From the NCBI GenBank assembly GCA_001655205.1, contig LPNZ01008761.1:1-55975 (forward strand): a stretch of 55,975 bases of DNA, read 5' to 3'. Within the stretch, counting starts at the first letter, position 1, and every line of letters starts with the position of its first letter. This document shows positions 1 to 12,100 of the stretch, piece by piece. The position numbers and the translations under genes are program-made. Source of the stretch: Lenisia limosa. Its lineage: Eukaryota; Breviatea. The notes under the pieces are model-generated. The model made no database searches. It was not told the origin of the DNA and saw nothing but the letters and a program-made list of their open reading frames with translations.

Positions 1-1905
1 GAGGTTATTTCAAGAAAGCTATGGTGATGTTAGTTAGTTGGCAGATTCTGAGGTAATAAGAAGCAGTTTGGGGTTGGTTTAGTCAAACCCAACAGTTTTC
101 TTTGTCATCAGGTGTTTTGATCACTTCCATAGGATGCCTACAAAGAAGTATGTCATGTCTGTTGGCCTGTTGCTTTGTCTACCCTAGACCCTGCGAATAA
201 TACATGCGCTCAAGGTGAGACATTGTGTTTATTCATTGATATGTACTACATATTGCCTTGTTGTAAATTTTCATCTTTACCAAATACGTATACATTTAAT
301 ACTCTCCCATTTGTTGCAGAATCTTTGACGAGTTAGGACACCCTTGGACCCCAATTGATGTTGTTCGTGACATGGGAACCTACGTACCTGCTCGAAGTCC
401 GCCCCTCACTGCTCGATTCCAGATCTGCCCTGTCAATCATACACATGACGAAAACCATGGCTGTATCTACGCCCACTCCAGAGAGGAACTCCTTTATTGG
501 CAGCATTTGCTCCGAGCTGGCCGTTGGAATCCTCCGCCGTCCTCTGTTGTTCGTCTCAGAGGCATCCCGTACAACTCTCGTGTTGTTGAGATCTTCTCGT
601 ACTTCCATCCTCTTGAGGTTTCAGGGGTATAATTCTGTTAATAATGTGAATTATTGGGAAGCGCTCCTGATCATTTTTCTGTTTTTGAATATTCTAGATT
701 GTACCCGGCAGCGTGGTGTTGGTTGTATCGCCCACAGACGGAAGGCCAACTGGTGAGGCTTTGGCCCAGTTCACCAGCCATTCCGCTGCCCAAGCCGCCC
801 TAAGAATGTTGGGAGAGGAGAGGGGATGCTTATACATCCATATATGATATGTGTCCAGTATTTTTCTCTCATTTCCTCATGTTTGACCAAATAGGTCCGG
901 TTCTCGCTTCCGTCATCGTATTGTCGATATTTTCCCTGCTACCTCTGAAGAACTTTTGGAAGCTGCTGCTATTCCGAGACGGCACTCAAACACCTTCTCT
1001 CCCAAGCATTCCCCCCTCCCCCAAAACCATACAAACATGCAGACAAGCCCCCACCACTCAAGACATGTTTACCCCCATCAATCAACGCAGATGTATCACT
1101 ATTCACCTCAGTTTTCATGGAAGCAAGAGCAGACTACGAAGTTTTCCAGTCCCTCTTTATGTGAGAGGGACATAGTGGTGGNNNNNNNNNNNNNNNNNNN
1201 NNNNNNNNNNNNNNNNNNNNNNNNNNNNNNNNNNNNNNNNNNNNNNNNNNNNNNNNNNNNNNNNNNNNNNNNNNNNNNNNNNNNNNNNNNNNNNNNNNNN
1301 NNNNNNNNNNNNNNNNNNNNATTGAAACTGTAAGCTCTTTTTTCTATACCAATGGTGGTATTTGAAGATATCTTGACTGCTTTGATTAACCCTTTTACTG
1401 TTTAGCCCGGAAGTCCCTGTCAAACCCCTCTTCCGAGCGAGAAACCCCTACCTGCGTGTCTGTCAAGTATGTGGAGTACTTTTGGTGTCAGTAGTCGAAC
1501 GAGTCTTCCCATCACTACTGTATTATTTACTTATGATAGAAAACAGCATAGTACTTATTGGCTTAGTTCCGATGAAGCATTGGACTGTTTGTGAAGTAGC
1601 TGTGTGGCTCAAATTTATCAACCTTGGAGATTTCCAGGACACTTTTTCACAACACTATGTCGATGGTAAGTGGATTGCCTCAGTTAATCAGTTTAAAGGC
1701 ACACTTATTTCATTTTTTTAGGTAGTGTTTTAGTAGAACTTTCTGAGACAGAACTGGCCACGGACCTGTCTCTTCCTTTAGGGTGTGTGGGGTTACTCTT
1801 CTCTTTCAATCCTAATTTTGTCCTTAATAAAATTACTCATATTTTAGCGCAAGGCGGCGAATTTTAAGAGGTATCCAATTGTTTCGGTCATATGTTCGTG
1901 ATTAG
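1..1905 (+). CDS. ESRP/hnRNP H-F-like RNA-binding protein with C-terminal SAM domain (5' end missing)
   Basis: The gene enters from the left edge. Supported exons are 188-214, 320 to about 618, about 698 onwards, 895 to the gap at 1181-1320, an exon near 1400-1470, an exon ending with the VDG codons near 1664, 1722-1782 and 1848-1905 (TAG). The first exons read ...TLRIIHALK then IFDELGHPWTPIDVV and a Cys/His-rich stretch (ICPVNHTHDENHGCIYAH). This is followed by a quasi-RRM: VVRLRGIPYNSRVVEIF, then GSVVLVVSPTDGRPTGEALA, then SRFRHRIVDIFPATSEEL. The GRPTGEA pattern and the R-x-IVDIF end are typical of the hnRNP H/F and ESRP/Fusilli families. The last three exons form a SAM domain (WTVCEVAVWLKFINLGDF ... 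VDGSVLVELSETEL ... LGARRRILRGIQ) joined in consistent phase. Expected role is RNA binding and splicing regulation; the SAM domain could mediate self-association or RNA contact. The exact join after ALRM (about 810-894) is unresolved and part of the linker lies in the gap. Confidence 0.72.
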
Positions 1906-2103
1906 CGATCATGTTTTTTCTCATTTTGTTGTTTCCTGGCACTGTGTGCATTTTTCTGTTTCACTTCTCATGCTACTTTTGTAACATGGGTTGATTTCAT
2001 ATTTGTTTTCATATAGACTGATTTTTTTATTATTATTATTGGAGCATGTGCTGAAACAATAATATAAATATTGCATTGCTACTTAAGATAATCTTATATT
2101 GTT

Positions 2104-3196
2104 CTATTTCTTGGGGTCAGCTGAAGGACCCATGATCCAGTCAGTGAATCCGTTCCATGGTCGATCTCCTTGATCAAAAATAAACACCTACAACGTGAGT
2201 CATGTCAAGATATCAGAATAGATCGAGGAACAAGAACAAACCTGGCTGGAAGTTAGTGACTTTTGAAGGCAGCCTCTATCCAGTTCGAAAAGCAGCATTG
2301 CCATACCCCAACTTAATGCACTAAAAGCTCGGAATCCCCACCATGGCGCGGGAATAAGACCTGAAATGTGATATCGTGATTACATTTCCATTTCCCTCCG
2401 CACCTTGTCTATTTGCATAGCTTGTTATTCCACTAATGCTGCGACTCAACATGTATAGGGCCTGGAAAATGAGTGGAATACTTGAGTTATGCTTGAGCAT
2501 ATGATTCCTATCATTTGTTTGGGATGATTGTTAACTCTATAAATCATTTTCACTTTTATTAGATTTGTAACTATTATTTTGGATGATTGTTAACTTTCAT
2601 TGTTAATTGTATGATTGTTAACTTTTGTTTGGGACGATTGTTACTTTCATGATTGTCAGCCCACAACAGATTAAGACTGCTTACCACTTGCTGCGCAATT
2701 GACGAGTTTTGATCACCCCATGCCACCGCAGCAGCAGCAGTACCAGCAATCATCCCATGAGCAATATGGTCCCTACCTAAATTGAGTTAATATCCATTTT
2801 GATGAAGTCTAACCTCTCAGCTTTGAAATGAGGAGTTGTAGTGCTTTGTAAAGGGATGCAAATACTGCTAAACGTGCTGCATGCTCCACAGTGAGTTTCA
2901 TGATCCCTAAAAGAAGTCAATCTTGATTTGATACTGATGGCCAGAAATTACCATGGCTTCTTTCAATTTAACCTTACCATAGAGTTTGGTTTTGAGTGGC
3001 CCAGGACGGAAAAGAATGGACATGACAATTGAATGAGCACCGCGCACCTTCATATCAGAGTTAGTAAAAACACATGTCAAATGTCACATTTTGTAATTAA
3101 CACGTTACCCACTTTTCCACCATAAACAACACCATTTCTGAGAGTGTGAAAAATTCTGGCAACAGCTTCCGAATAAGCAATGTCGCTGTATGTCAT
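2104..3196 (-). CDS. PXMP4: Peroxisomal membrane protein PXMP4 (PMP24), Tim17/22-like family
   Basis: Seven coding exons on the minus strand: 3196-3113, 3047-2978, 2906-2814, 2776-2695, 2461-2404, 2360-2242 and 2187-2104 (TAG). All joins keep frame with GT-AG ends. The start is MTYSDIAYSEAVARIFHTLR, followed by NGVVYGGKVRGAHSIVMSIL and FRPGPLKTKLYG, which match the conserved 'RNGxxYGxKIRxPHALVMTFLFRxG' block of PXMP4. Later blocks (ARLAVFASLYKALQLLI, HIAHGMIAGTAAAVAWGDQN, ALYMLSRSISG, IPAPWWGFRAFSALSWGMAM, WNGFTDWIMG) also follow the family order to the end. Total is about 197-200 residues, close to the usual 212. The product is a small integral peroxisomal membrane protein of poorly known function. 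Intron 4 (about 2462-2694) carries several copies of a TGATTGTTAACTTT-like word. It is tail-to-tail with the gene ending at 1905 and head-to-head with the proteasome gene starting at 3545, so the 350-base interval 3197-3544 probably contains both promoters. Confidence 0.87.
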
Positions 3197-3544
3197 TGTC
3201 ACTCTCCTTGCTGTTTACAGCAGATTACAATTGAGACTTGGAATTGGTGGACTTATTTGGACAATGATGGTGTGATGGTGTATGGCAGAATTTTCCTCAA
3301 TTTTTGATTACTGATATCAGACTAATATTTGTTATGGTTGAATTTATGAATGAGGCAATGAGGTGAGATTGTGGATTGTGGATTGTTGCGAAGCGTATAC
3401 CATAAAGGGATGATCGGCTGGATCTTTCTTCTTAAGTTGTCACAGTTTCATGTTGAGTTGTTAGTTTATTTTATAGTAGCCGTGTTTTGTCCCTTTGAAG
3501 TAGATAGAAGCCGAAAGTAGCACTCGTTTTATTGTGATCTCAGA

Positions 3545-4989
3545 ATGGTTTGCTTAGTACAAGAAAAGGATCCTTTAACGTTATTCAGGCATCAAAATAC
3601 GATTCAAGAACCACGACATTCTCACCTGAAGGTTAGTATTTTATTTTTGTGAATTTGACCAATTGCTTTTAGGCCGTCTCTATCAGGTTGAATACGCCCT
3701 GGAAGCTATTAGCCATGCAGGAACATGCCTGGTTTGTTTTGTTAAATGGTTTTCTGACCAAGCTCTAGTGCCTCTCTGGTGCTGATGGCATCATTCTTGC
3801 GGCAGAAAAGAAAGTAACATCCACGCTCCTCGATTCATCAGCAAGAGAGGTTTGTAACTTGCCCCCTTTGCTCTTTTTCACCTGCCAGAAAATGGTAAAG
3901 ATCGATGAACATATTTGCTGCAGTGTTGCTGGAATCACAGCTGATGCCAATATTTTGATTGATGAAGCACGTTTGACAGCACAAAGACATCGGTATGATG
4001 GTCAACGGACTTGTTTTGAATTACTACCAAGGCTCCAATGCTTGTTTTACATAGGGTGTAATCTGCCTGCTAATACTTACTTGTTTTTTTCACCACATTA
4101 GCCTAAACTATGGGCAACCTATCCCTGTTGAAATGCTGGTGCGCTCCATGTCAGATACCAAACAAGGCTACACCCAATGGGGAGGTGGGAAGGAAGAAGA
4201 AATAAGTTTGAAGATGATTGTTCAATAATGCCCTTCCATTTGATCAAAGCTCTTACGTGGTCACCTTCCAGGACTTCGTCCCTTTGGTGTTTCCTTCCTT
4301 TTTGCTGGATGGGATAAGCAGAATGGCTATCAGATTTATCAGACCGACCCTTCAGGGAATTACTCAGGTTGGAGGTGGAGGAGGAGTCTACTCCCAATGA
4401 GCTTTGCTCCATTAAACTGATTAATTCATTTATTAGGATGGTTTGCCTCCGCTATTGGTTCAAATAAGGCTGCAGCTGTGGCCATCTTGAAGACTGTAGG
4501 CTGGAGTGTGGTGAAACATTCATATTTGTGTGTAATTTACGTTTTTTTGTTTGCTTGGAGAGGGGGTATCTGAGTGGAATTCAAATGAAAGCCACTGATT
4601 GTGGTGTATATCTCGTCTTGCGTTACACTCAGTGACTTTATTTATGTTAATTAAATGTTCAGGACTTTGAAGTGAAAAAGCCAATGGAAGACAATTTGAA
4701 CCTTATCGGCAAAATCCTGTCTAAGACTTCCGACTCTGCGAATCTTACACATGAAAAACGTGGGTTATGAACACTGATGGTTAGTTCGATACCGAGATTT
4801 TGAATTTCTTTGGCTCCACTAACCCACTCAGTTGAGCTAGCTAGTTTGAGGCTCCAAGATAACGTTCCTGTTTTCCATGTTTTCTCGGAAGAAGAAACCA
4901 CTGAGTTCCTCAAGCAAAGAATTCCGTGGGTGAAAAGTAACTTTGATTCATTTCTTCCCAACATGGACATATTTCAGATGATTAAATAA
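3545..4989 (+). CDS. PSMA4: 20S proteasome subunit alpha type-4
   Basis: Ten exons: 3545-3547, 3589-3631, 3673-3731, 3769-3849, 3889-3992, 4102-4184, 4272-4367, 4437-4495, 4663-4759 and 4832-4989. The first coding exon is only the ATG, ending exactly at a gtttgc donor; the next exon starts [15 protein letters not shown], the alpha-subunit N-terminal signature, and continues [19 protein letters not shown]. Further conserved blocks are [83 protein letters not shown] and [17 protein letters not shown]. These place it in the alpha-4 group (alpha-3 in yeast naming). The protein is about 250 residues, the family length. It is a structural outer-ring subunit of the 20S core without catalytic threonine. 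The C-terminal exon ([18 protein letters not shown]) is divergent but ends with a charged tail as usual. Confidence 0.93.
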
Positions 4990-5369
4990 CCACCGATATG
5001 ATAGATATTGACCCTTTTAGTAAGGCCGAGTAAATTTGAGACAGACGTTTCCAGTTTAAGTTGTATCCACCAAGATGTCTGATATAAACTTTTTAAGACT
5101 TCATGGGCTTTTCCCAAATTCAAATAATGTCATATATTTTCATTATGCTGGGGAGGTACGCAGAAAGCTATGTGCACAGAGTTGTCAGGCAAATGATTGG
5201 GTGAATTAATAATTATCGTACTATAATCATTATAACCATTATAAATGTGATGCTGTGGACGGCTTCGGCCTGATACTCTATTTCTACATATTATAATACA
5301 TAGTATAACTCCACATTTCCTTTTACTGTACAACTAATACAAATATACCATAGACTTTGAGTTTTTTTT
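4990..5369. other. Convergent spacer between PSMA4 and the SANT/U-box gene
   Basis: This 380-base AT-rich spacer lies between two gene 3' ends. No coding exon is supported. It holds one copy of a dispersed short repeat (core GTGGACGGCTTCGGCC at 5255-5270) and a run ATGCTGGGGAGG near 5143 that recurs near 33983. Confidence 0.5.
5255..5277 (+). repeat. Dispersed 23-base repeat, copy 1
   Basis: GTGGACGGCTTCGGCC followed by TGATACT. The same word with one change (AGATACT) is at 23162-23184. A weaker copy is at about 29734-29757 and an inverted fragment is at 39980-39993. All copies are in non-coding DNA. Confidence 0.6.
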
Positions 5370-8300
5370 TTAGTCTCTGATTTTGCTTCGATATTCGTCG
5401 ATATTGTCCGGCGTGAGCACCACCAAGTCTTTCAATGACACCTTTTTCTAAGGATGTCAGAAAATAATTTTTCGGATAAAGAAAGGCAGTCTCGATAACA
5501 CCCTCCAACTCTTGTAATGGGGCAGTTTTTCTTTGTGATTTTCCCGGTTTCATCCTTCATCTCCAAACATTGCTGCCATGAAGTCATACCCATCACCACT
5601 CCAGCTGGGGAAATTGCGGGAACCTAAGTCGAATTGAATTGGTTTAAAGAGCATAGAAAACAACGACTGTTAGTTAGAAAGGCACCCACCTCCACTTTCT
5701 CCAATGTGATGGGGTCCAAATGGTCGGGTAAAGGATTGATATAGTCGTCTGCCGTGTTAGTGGTTGTAGATCATTGCAAGTTAGGGGATATTGAAGCTAT
5801 AACTCAGAATAAATTGCCGGCATACTTCCAAGAGTTCGTCTTCTGACATGGCGATTGGGGTCATAGTCAATGGAGGGGGCTTCATCAGCTGTACCCCGAG
5901 TACGCCCGGCGCGACCGGATGTCACTGAATTGTAAAAATAAACCGTTTGGCTTCATATCGACGCTTATAAAAAATGTAACACTGAAAGGTCCAAAAAATG
6001 TAACACTGAAAGGTCCCTTCGAGCAATATTTGTTATTGACAAATTAATCAAGAAGTGCGTTTGAGATAAAAACATGAATAGTCTGTAGGAAAACCCTTGT
6101 TCAATATAAGCTCTATAATAATAATCCCTCCAACTTGTCAGAATTGGTGTTTTCACCGTATCAACAACAGCAATCTTCTTTGGTACCGTCTTTTTCGATG
6201 TGGCTGTTTTCTCGACTCCCTTTTTTTTCCTGCCTCGAGTTTCCTTTTTGACTTGGGGATCAACTTTCTTCTTTGTCCTTTTCGGAGTCTTCTCTGCCTT
6301 CATATTTGACTCATCTTCTGTCTTTTTCTCTCCTTCATCTCCAACTTTTTTCTCATTATCATCTTCTGCTTTCTTCTTTCCCCCTTTCCCCTTTTCTGGC
6401 TGTTCGGGTTGATTTTCACTGTTTTCAATCGCTTCTTTTGAGCTCTCATCAACACTTTTCTCCTTTTCTTCCATCTTTTCTTCTGCCTTTTCTTCCACTT
6501 TTTCTTCTATCAATTCTTCCTCGGCCTCATCCTTCTTCTCTTTGGCCTTCGTCTTTGTCTTCTCCTTCTTAACTGGTTTGCTACGTGCTTTCTTTGGGGC
6601 CGCTTCCACTTCGCCTAGTTCCCTCTGGAGAATCTTGCGCTAAATTTATGAGAATTATATTCAACAAATCCAACCTTTTGGGAGGGAACAAATTTGAATT
6701 CTCCATCAGGCATTCGTACATAGTTGGGGTCCTTGTATACGCCTTGCTTCAACAATTTCCTAAAGAAACGAGTGAAACATAGCTTATAAAAACAAGTCAT
6801 ATTGCCAATACAAGTCTCCACAAACACAAACCTGTAATAATTTGCACACTGGTAACCCACGCGTCCAGGAATCGCCTTAAATAGTGACCAAAAACTGAAC
6901 AATGCTGGTTCTTTGTAAATCCCGTCAAATAAGATGTAAAGCTCCACCCCAAACGCACTTTGGAGAATATTCCCCATTGTCCTTCTGCACCAATTTCCTT
7001 GTGTCGCGCAACAAACAACTTATGTTCGTCATCTGTCCACGGACCATTAGCTTGGTCTCCAGATTCATTGAAGCGATACAGGTATCTGAAAAGATAAATG
7101 GAATTCAAAGGGTAAAAAAGCCAACTTATTGGGGTTTTTATGTCGTTGACTCCAAGCAGTTTTTCGTGCTTCTGACCTATGAGATGACAACAAGCAGAAA
7201 TAATTCACATTTCGAAACAATTCATGAAGAAAACAATCTAAGAAAGTGCCTCATACCATCCTGTTTGGCTGTCCACATTCTTCATAGCATCGTTAAGCTT
7301 TAAGCGAGGCTTTTCATAGACCTAAACAGTAAATCAGACAAACACATTTTGAAACTAACTTTGTTTCTCTGACTCATAGTGACGCGATACAACAGGGCTT
7401 CGTGCGGGGTCATGTTCTTATTGACGGTCTCCCTGCGATAAGATGAGAGAATACAATAGAGAATGTAGTCGAAAGATGCCATGAGCTGAACAAGTAATAA
7501 AACCTGGTCGTTCTTAAAACAACCCTATTTTCCCGAGACAAACCTCAAAATGGCCTTTCTAGCTCGCTTTATAGGTTGTTTGACTTTTTTGGAGGTTTTC
7601 TTGGCGCCAGTCTTTCTTTCAGCAAGTCGTTTTTTTCGAGCTTCAGCTTGCTCTTCCGGCGTCATAGCATTGTATTCGTCAAGTTCCTCTTCTGACATCT
7701 ACTAGGATCACTTTTTTGCACAATTCAGGGAATATTGAAGAATACAAAACCCAAATATATTTGGATATGATATTTATATATGAAATGTATGTTGAGAAAT
7801 TAAACAAGGTGGTAACTGACCAAAGCGGTCCACACTATCACACTGCATGTATAGGATGATTTGACAAAATATCATTCATTATATCATACTATATTAACGT
7901 CAATCTCACCTCTTCTTCACTTTCCGATTCCTCTTCTTCGGCCGTCAAAACGTTCTCAACAATGGACATAACCTGAGATATCAAAGAGTTTTAAAATTGA
8001 GGCACATATGTACACGAAGTTGAAGATTTTTAATGTTATTATAGCATACATCAGGAGCCGGGAGGGCAAGACACGCAAGAGCAGACTCGGGTTGCTGGCG
8101 CTCCATTGCCTCAACTGCGAGACTCTTTCTGACTGACTGGATGAACCTTGGTTGGGACAACTGCGTCAATGCTACTTCCTAAGGATGTAAGTTGACATAG
8201 TACTGAATAACAGATCCCAGATGCTGTCTCTTACTACCTCGTTTCCTTCTGCGTAATTAACAACGAACTCCACTTCATCAGCACACATGAAAGGATAGAC

Positions 8301-8896
8301 TTCTCGGAATCTAAGCACCAGTAAACCAAAGAATTCAATTTCATATTTATTTGTAAATGAAAAAAAAAACAAAAAAAAACACAAAGGAGAAAGAGCTGAG
8401 GTACATTCAACCATAGATATGGTAGTTTCAACTGACCTCTGTAATCTGTTCCGCGCTTCTCTTGAATCCAAAAGTGCCATCTGCTTCTGGACAATCTTAT
8501 GACGTTCCTTGACCGGTTAGGCCTATAAAAGCTCAGGACATTTCCCCCTTCACCGCCAGTCCTACCCCTATCAGTTGACATTCCTCGGGTGTTGCCTCGC
8601 CTTTGTACGCATGTTCCTTTCGGATAAAGCCCAACTTCTCATTTTCAGCTGCAAGCTTTTCTATCATGTCAGAATCAGAAATATAAATACAGCCAAAAGA
8701 TAACCCAAACAATCCCAACACCTTGTTCCGCAATGATCTCCGCCTTGTCTTGAGACATATCATGACTTTCAATAAACGCCTTCTGTATGCTGTCTGCCAA
8801 ACCATCAAATCGCACAATAGAGGCATCACGTTTTTCAATGTCAATTGCCCGCCATTCTTTTGGAATGTAGTGGGAGAGGATAGGAGTCTGTTCCAT
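5370..8896 (-). CDS. SANT/Myb-domain protein with lysine-rich linker and C-terminal U-box-like domain
   Basis: About 14 exons on the minus strand. Start MEQTPILSHYIPKEWRAIDI at 8896, immediately after a pyrimidine-rich acceptor-like tract. A helical, charged region follows (EKLAAENEKLGFIRKEH, KIVQKQMALLDSREARNRLQ, YPFMCADEVEFVVNYAEGNE, SRPESALACLALP-like), then acidic (AEEEESESEEE) and basic (KTGAKKTSKKVKQPIKRARK) segments. Next comes a conserved module: SEARKTAWSQRHKNPNK, YLYRFNESG, GPWTDDEHKLFVARHKEIG, GQWGIFSK, IPGRVGYQCANYYR and DPNYVRMPDGE, i.e. a SANT/Myb repeat in a known eukaryotic family with unclear role. A KE-rich exon (about 6609-6130) leads to LPDHLDPITLEKVEVPAISP, NCPITRKKVSLKDLV and NIDEYRSKIRD, which fits a U-box fold (DPIT... 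P ... CPxT). Stop TAA at 5372-5370. Likely nuclear, perhaps a chromatin-bound ubiquitin ligase; that function is inferred only from domains. Confidence 0.72.
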
Positions 8897-9191
8897 TCTG
8901 AAAAAAACGCGCACAGGATGTGTGCTGCCAGTTTATGTATTAGTCTTTTCTGCTCTTAATTAAACCAAGTGTGCTTTTTCTTTTTTCTGTCTTGTTCAAA
9001 CAGTTCAAAAGAAGAAGAGAAAGAAACGGAGGGGTTTATCCGGATCCCGGCCTGAACCAGATTATGTACAAACCCCCAGGAATTTCTAGTATTTAAAATC
9101 CTAAACATCCACATCCGAATTTCCATATTGGATTATTGGAGTATTAATGGAGTTCTAGAGTTATTAATATTTATATTCGAATTATATAATT
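8897..9191. promoter_or_regulatory. Divergent intergenic region between the SANT/U-box gene and the tail-anchored protein gene
   Basis: 295 bases separate two divergently transcribed start codons (8896 minus, 9192 plus). It should hold both promoters and 5' leaders. The proximal plus-strand part is AT-rich (TTATTAATATTTATATTC near 9158). No specific factor site is recognised. A 5' untranslated intron of the minus gene may end at about 8899. Confidence 0.35.
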
Positions 9192-12100
9192 ATGCGTTCA
9201 GGACCAATGAAATCCAAAAAGGGTAGTAGTAATCGTGTAATCCAGGTTGCTCCTCCTGTTAAAGCTCTTCCACAGTATTCAAAAATTGTAAAAAACGAAC
9301 AATTGAAAGCGGTATGTTATGGGCCTCTGTGTCTATGCACCCTTTCACTCCCGATTCCGTCCTAATACACCAGGTTGATCATGAAATTGAAGAAGCCTCA
9401 CAGTCGGCTGAACTTAGTTTGCTTTTCATACCATTCTTGTTTCCCCGAATTCACCTTCATTTGAATCTTACTCTCAGGCGGAGAAGCCCGCATCCCAGTC
9501 AAACTCTTTACCAAACTCTACGAAACTGCTAAAGGACATCCCTTCTTCCCCCCTTCAACTGTTTCGAGTGAGTTGTAATTTTCATTAATTAAAGGCGTCT
9601 TCCATCTCCATCATCATTGCCCAAACAATCTGCATATCTTCTTTTCATATTTCAGTGAAGAGCATCGACATCAAAGGAGAAGCAAAGGAGGAATATTGTT
9701 CCCTTTTAATGACTTTTGAGGTTGGTTCTTTTAGCCTTCACTGCCAAGTGTATGAGATCTTGCAGCCTGTATCAATCCTCATTTTCTAGATTGAGGCGTT
9801 TAACGAATGTTGGTGTGAAGTCCCCCTTCTGAGCACAGACGTGGCGGTTCTCGAAAGCAGTGAGCTAAGGCTTTATTAATTTCAATTTTCTTCATTGTTT
9901 TGCTTCTTTTTGCTCAATCTGTTACTAGGTGTCACCCATTCCGATGGAGAGAATTGCAGTGATATTGTCGCCAAGTGGGTATTTAATGACTTTTTTCTCT
10001 TTTTTTTTTTTTTTTTTTTCCAGAACAATTTTTTTTNNNNNNNNNNNNNNNNNNNNNNNNNNNNNNNNNNNNNNNNNNNNNNNGAGTTTTTGTGTTCCTA
10101 GGTGCCACTCTAAACAGTCAGGGACGGGGCCTATCATGCTATGTTGAACAAAGCGGGAACTTTCAAGGTCGCTGCCAAAGTTGCTGTCAAATACTCCAGC
10201 CAAAGAGCTCAGGAACTCTCTTTCGCTGTACCTCAGGCTGTGTCAACTTCAATGATTTGGACTATCAAGGTTGGCTTCACCTTTTTGCATGTAATGCTTA
10301 CTTTATAAGGAAAGTGACATTGAAGTCAAGGTGTATCCAAGCGTGATTTGTGAACAAAGCTACAAGGAAGGCGTAACGACCACCACTGCCCATATCCCCG
10401 CAACTGATAAGGTGAGCGTATGACAAAAGATCATTGCTTGCTTGTTATTTTATTTTCATTTCTAATTACTAGATTTCTGTCGAATGGAGCAAGAAAATTG
10501 AAGTTGAGGAAGAAGAGGTTAGTTGAAGTGGCTTAGAGATTATTCATTGTTTAGGAAGAGGTTATTGTAGTTCCTGTTGAAACCGTCGTCACTGCTGAGT
10601 CCCGGCATGTCCATAGCATTGGAGAAGGTAAGTAAAGGCCTTCTTCTCCCTCCTGCCAACCTTCATCCTTTTGACTATTAGGACTTGTCAAGGCCCAGGC
10701 AGACCTTCAATTTACTGTCGTGAGCGGAACCCGTTCTGGTTTGAGGGATGTTGGAGTGAGTATTGATTTATAGTGCACTAAATCATACACGCTCTATTTT
10801 TGAATGATTTTCCTTTCTATCCCTGCCGCTTTCCATGTTTAGGACTGAAAGTACTTTTTGAAAAACTCTGTTTCATGGTTCAGTTTTCGAGTTTGCCACG
10901 GCCAAGTCCACCCGTATCATTTCGGTCACTGGTCCATACCTCAAAAGATGGGACGTCGTCAATTCTAAGTGAGTATCTTCTTTTTAAGTGTTGAGGTTTT
11001 CTTTCTTTTTTACTACTTTAGGGAAGTGAGTGGAGTCGTGTGGGCTTAAGCAATAGGTTATTTCAAGGGTCTTTGTAGTTTTTCTTAAATAACAATTTTA
11101 GAGTGATACTGCTCAAGAGTCGGAGAAAGTATGCTGAGGAAATGGCCAGTACATTACTGAAATATCAATATTATTTGTTCTCATACTCATCTTCAGATTA
11201 TCCGAATCACGTTATCTCGCGAAGTGGATTCCAAGTTCTCTGCCCGTGTCATGTAAGCGGTACCTGTTCATTTTTTAGGGCTTCCCTGTATGGTCGTGTT
11301 TATCTTTGCGTATAGGTACGAATGTGACATGGCGGGAACCTCTTGTCAAGTTGAGCTGCCTACCCTGCGTGTTCTTAAGGTGGACGGCTTATCCTTCACA
11401 TCTNNNNNNNNNNNNNNNNNNNNNNNNNNNNNNNNNNNNNNNNNNNNNNNNNNNNNAAATATTTTTTTCCTGGGGGGGGGGGTATTTATGTGTTTTTCCA
11501 GGGAAGTATTCTCATCCTTCAAATTTTGCCCTCCTGAAGGCTCATTTCAACAGGTTGACCGTGAAACAGGCTATTTTGGTGTTGCTGCCCGCACCTCAGT
11601 CGAAGTCAAGGAAGTTTCTGTTTGCCCTGGTTTCTTTGTAATATTTTACTGAACTATCTTAATGTAAGTCACTGGCATAGTCATCCGGAGTCGGCCGTAT
11701 GGGAGTCAGCGAGGCTCAAGGCTACCTCAGCCACCTCTCTTCCAACCCCCTTCTCTTTGCGTACAAGTTCCTTCAGCCCAACATCCAGATGATCTTTGAT
11801 GTCAAAAAGGTGTGAAGGGTGAAAGGCTGATAGATTTCAGTTTTTTTGAGAATCGGGACTGCAGGGAATCCTTTAGTGCAAATAATACTGTTGGGACGAG
11901 TACTCCCGTCTTTTATCATGTCTAACGATGTAGCATGGGGATGTTGAGGTCCTCATTGCAACCTGTGATGTTGCTCATCTTTTGGCCTCATTCGCTGATG
12001 ACCGTGTCGTTTACGAGCACACATTGGTGGTAAGCTAACTACCCAGATAATATTTATTATATTATCAGATAATAAAATATCCATTACGCCTTCTTTAATG

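Noticed and set aside
6097-6572. Plus-strand Ser/Phe-rich open frames
   Set aside because: They are the antisense of the Lys/Glu-rich exon of the SANT/U-box gene, and the sense frame has correct splice joins.
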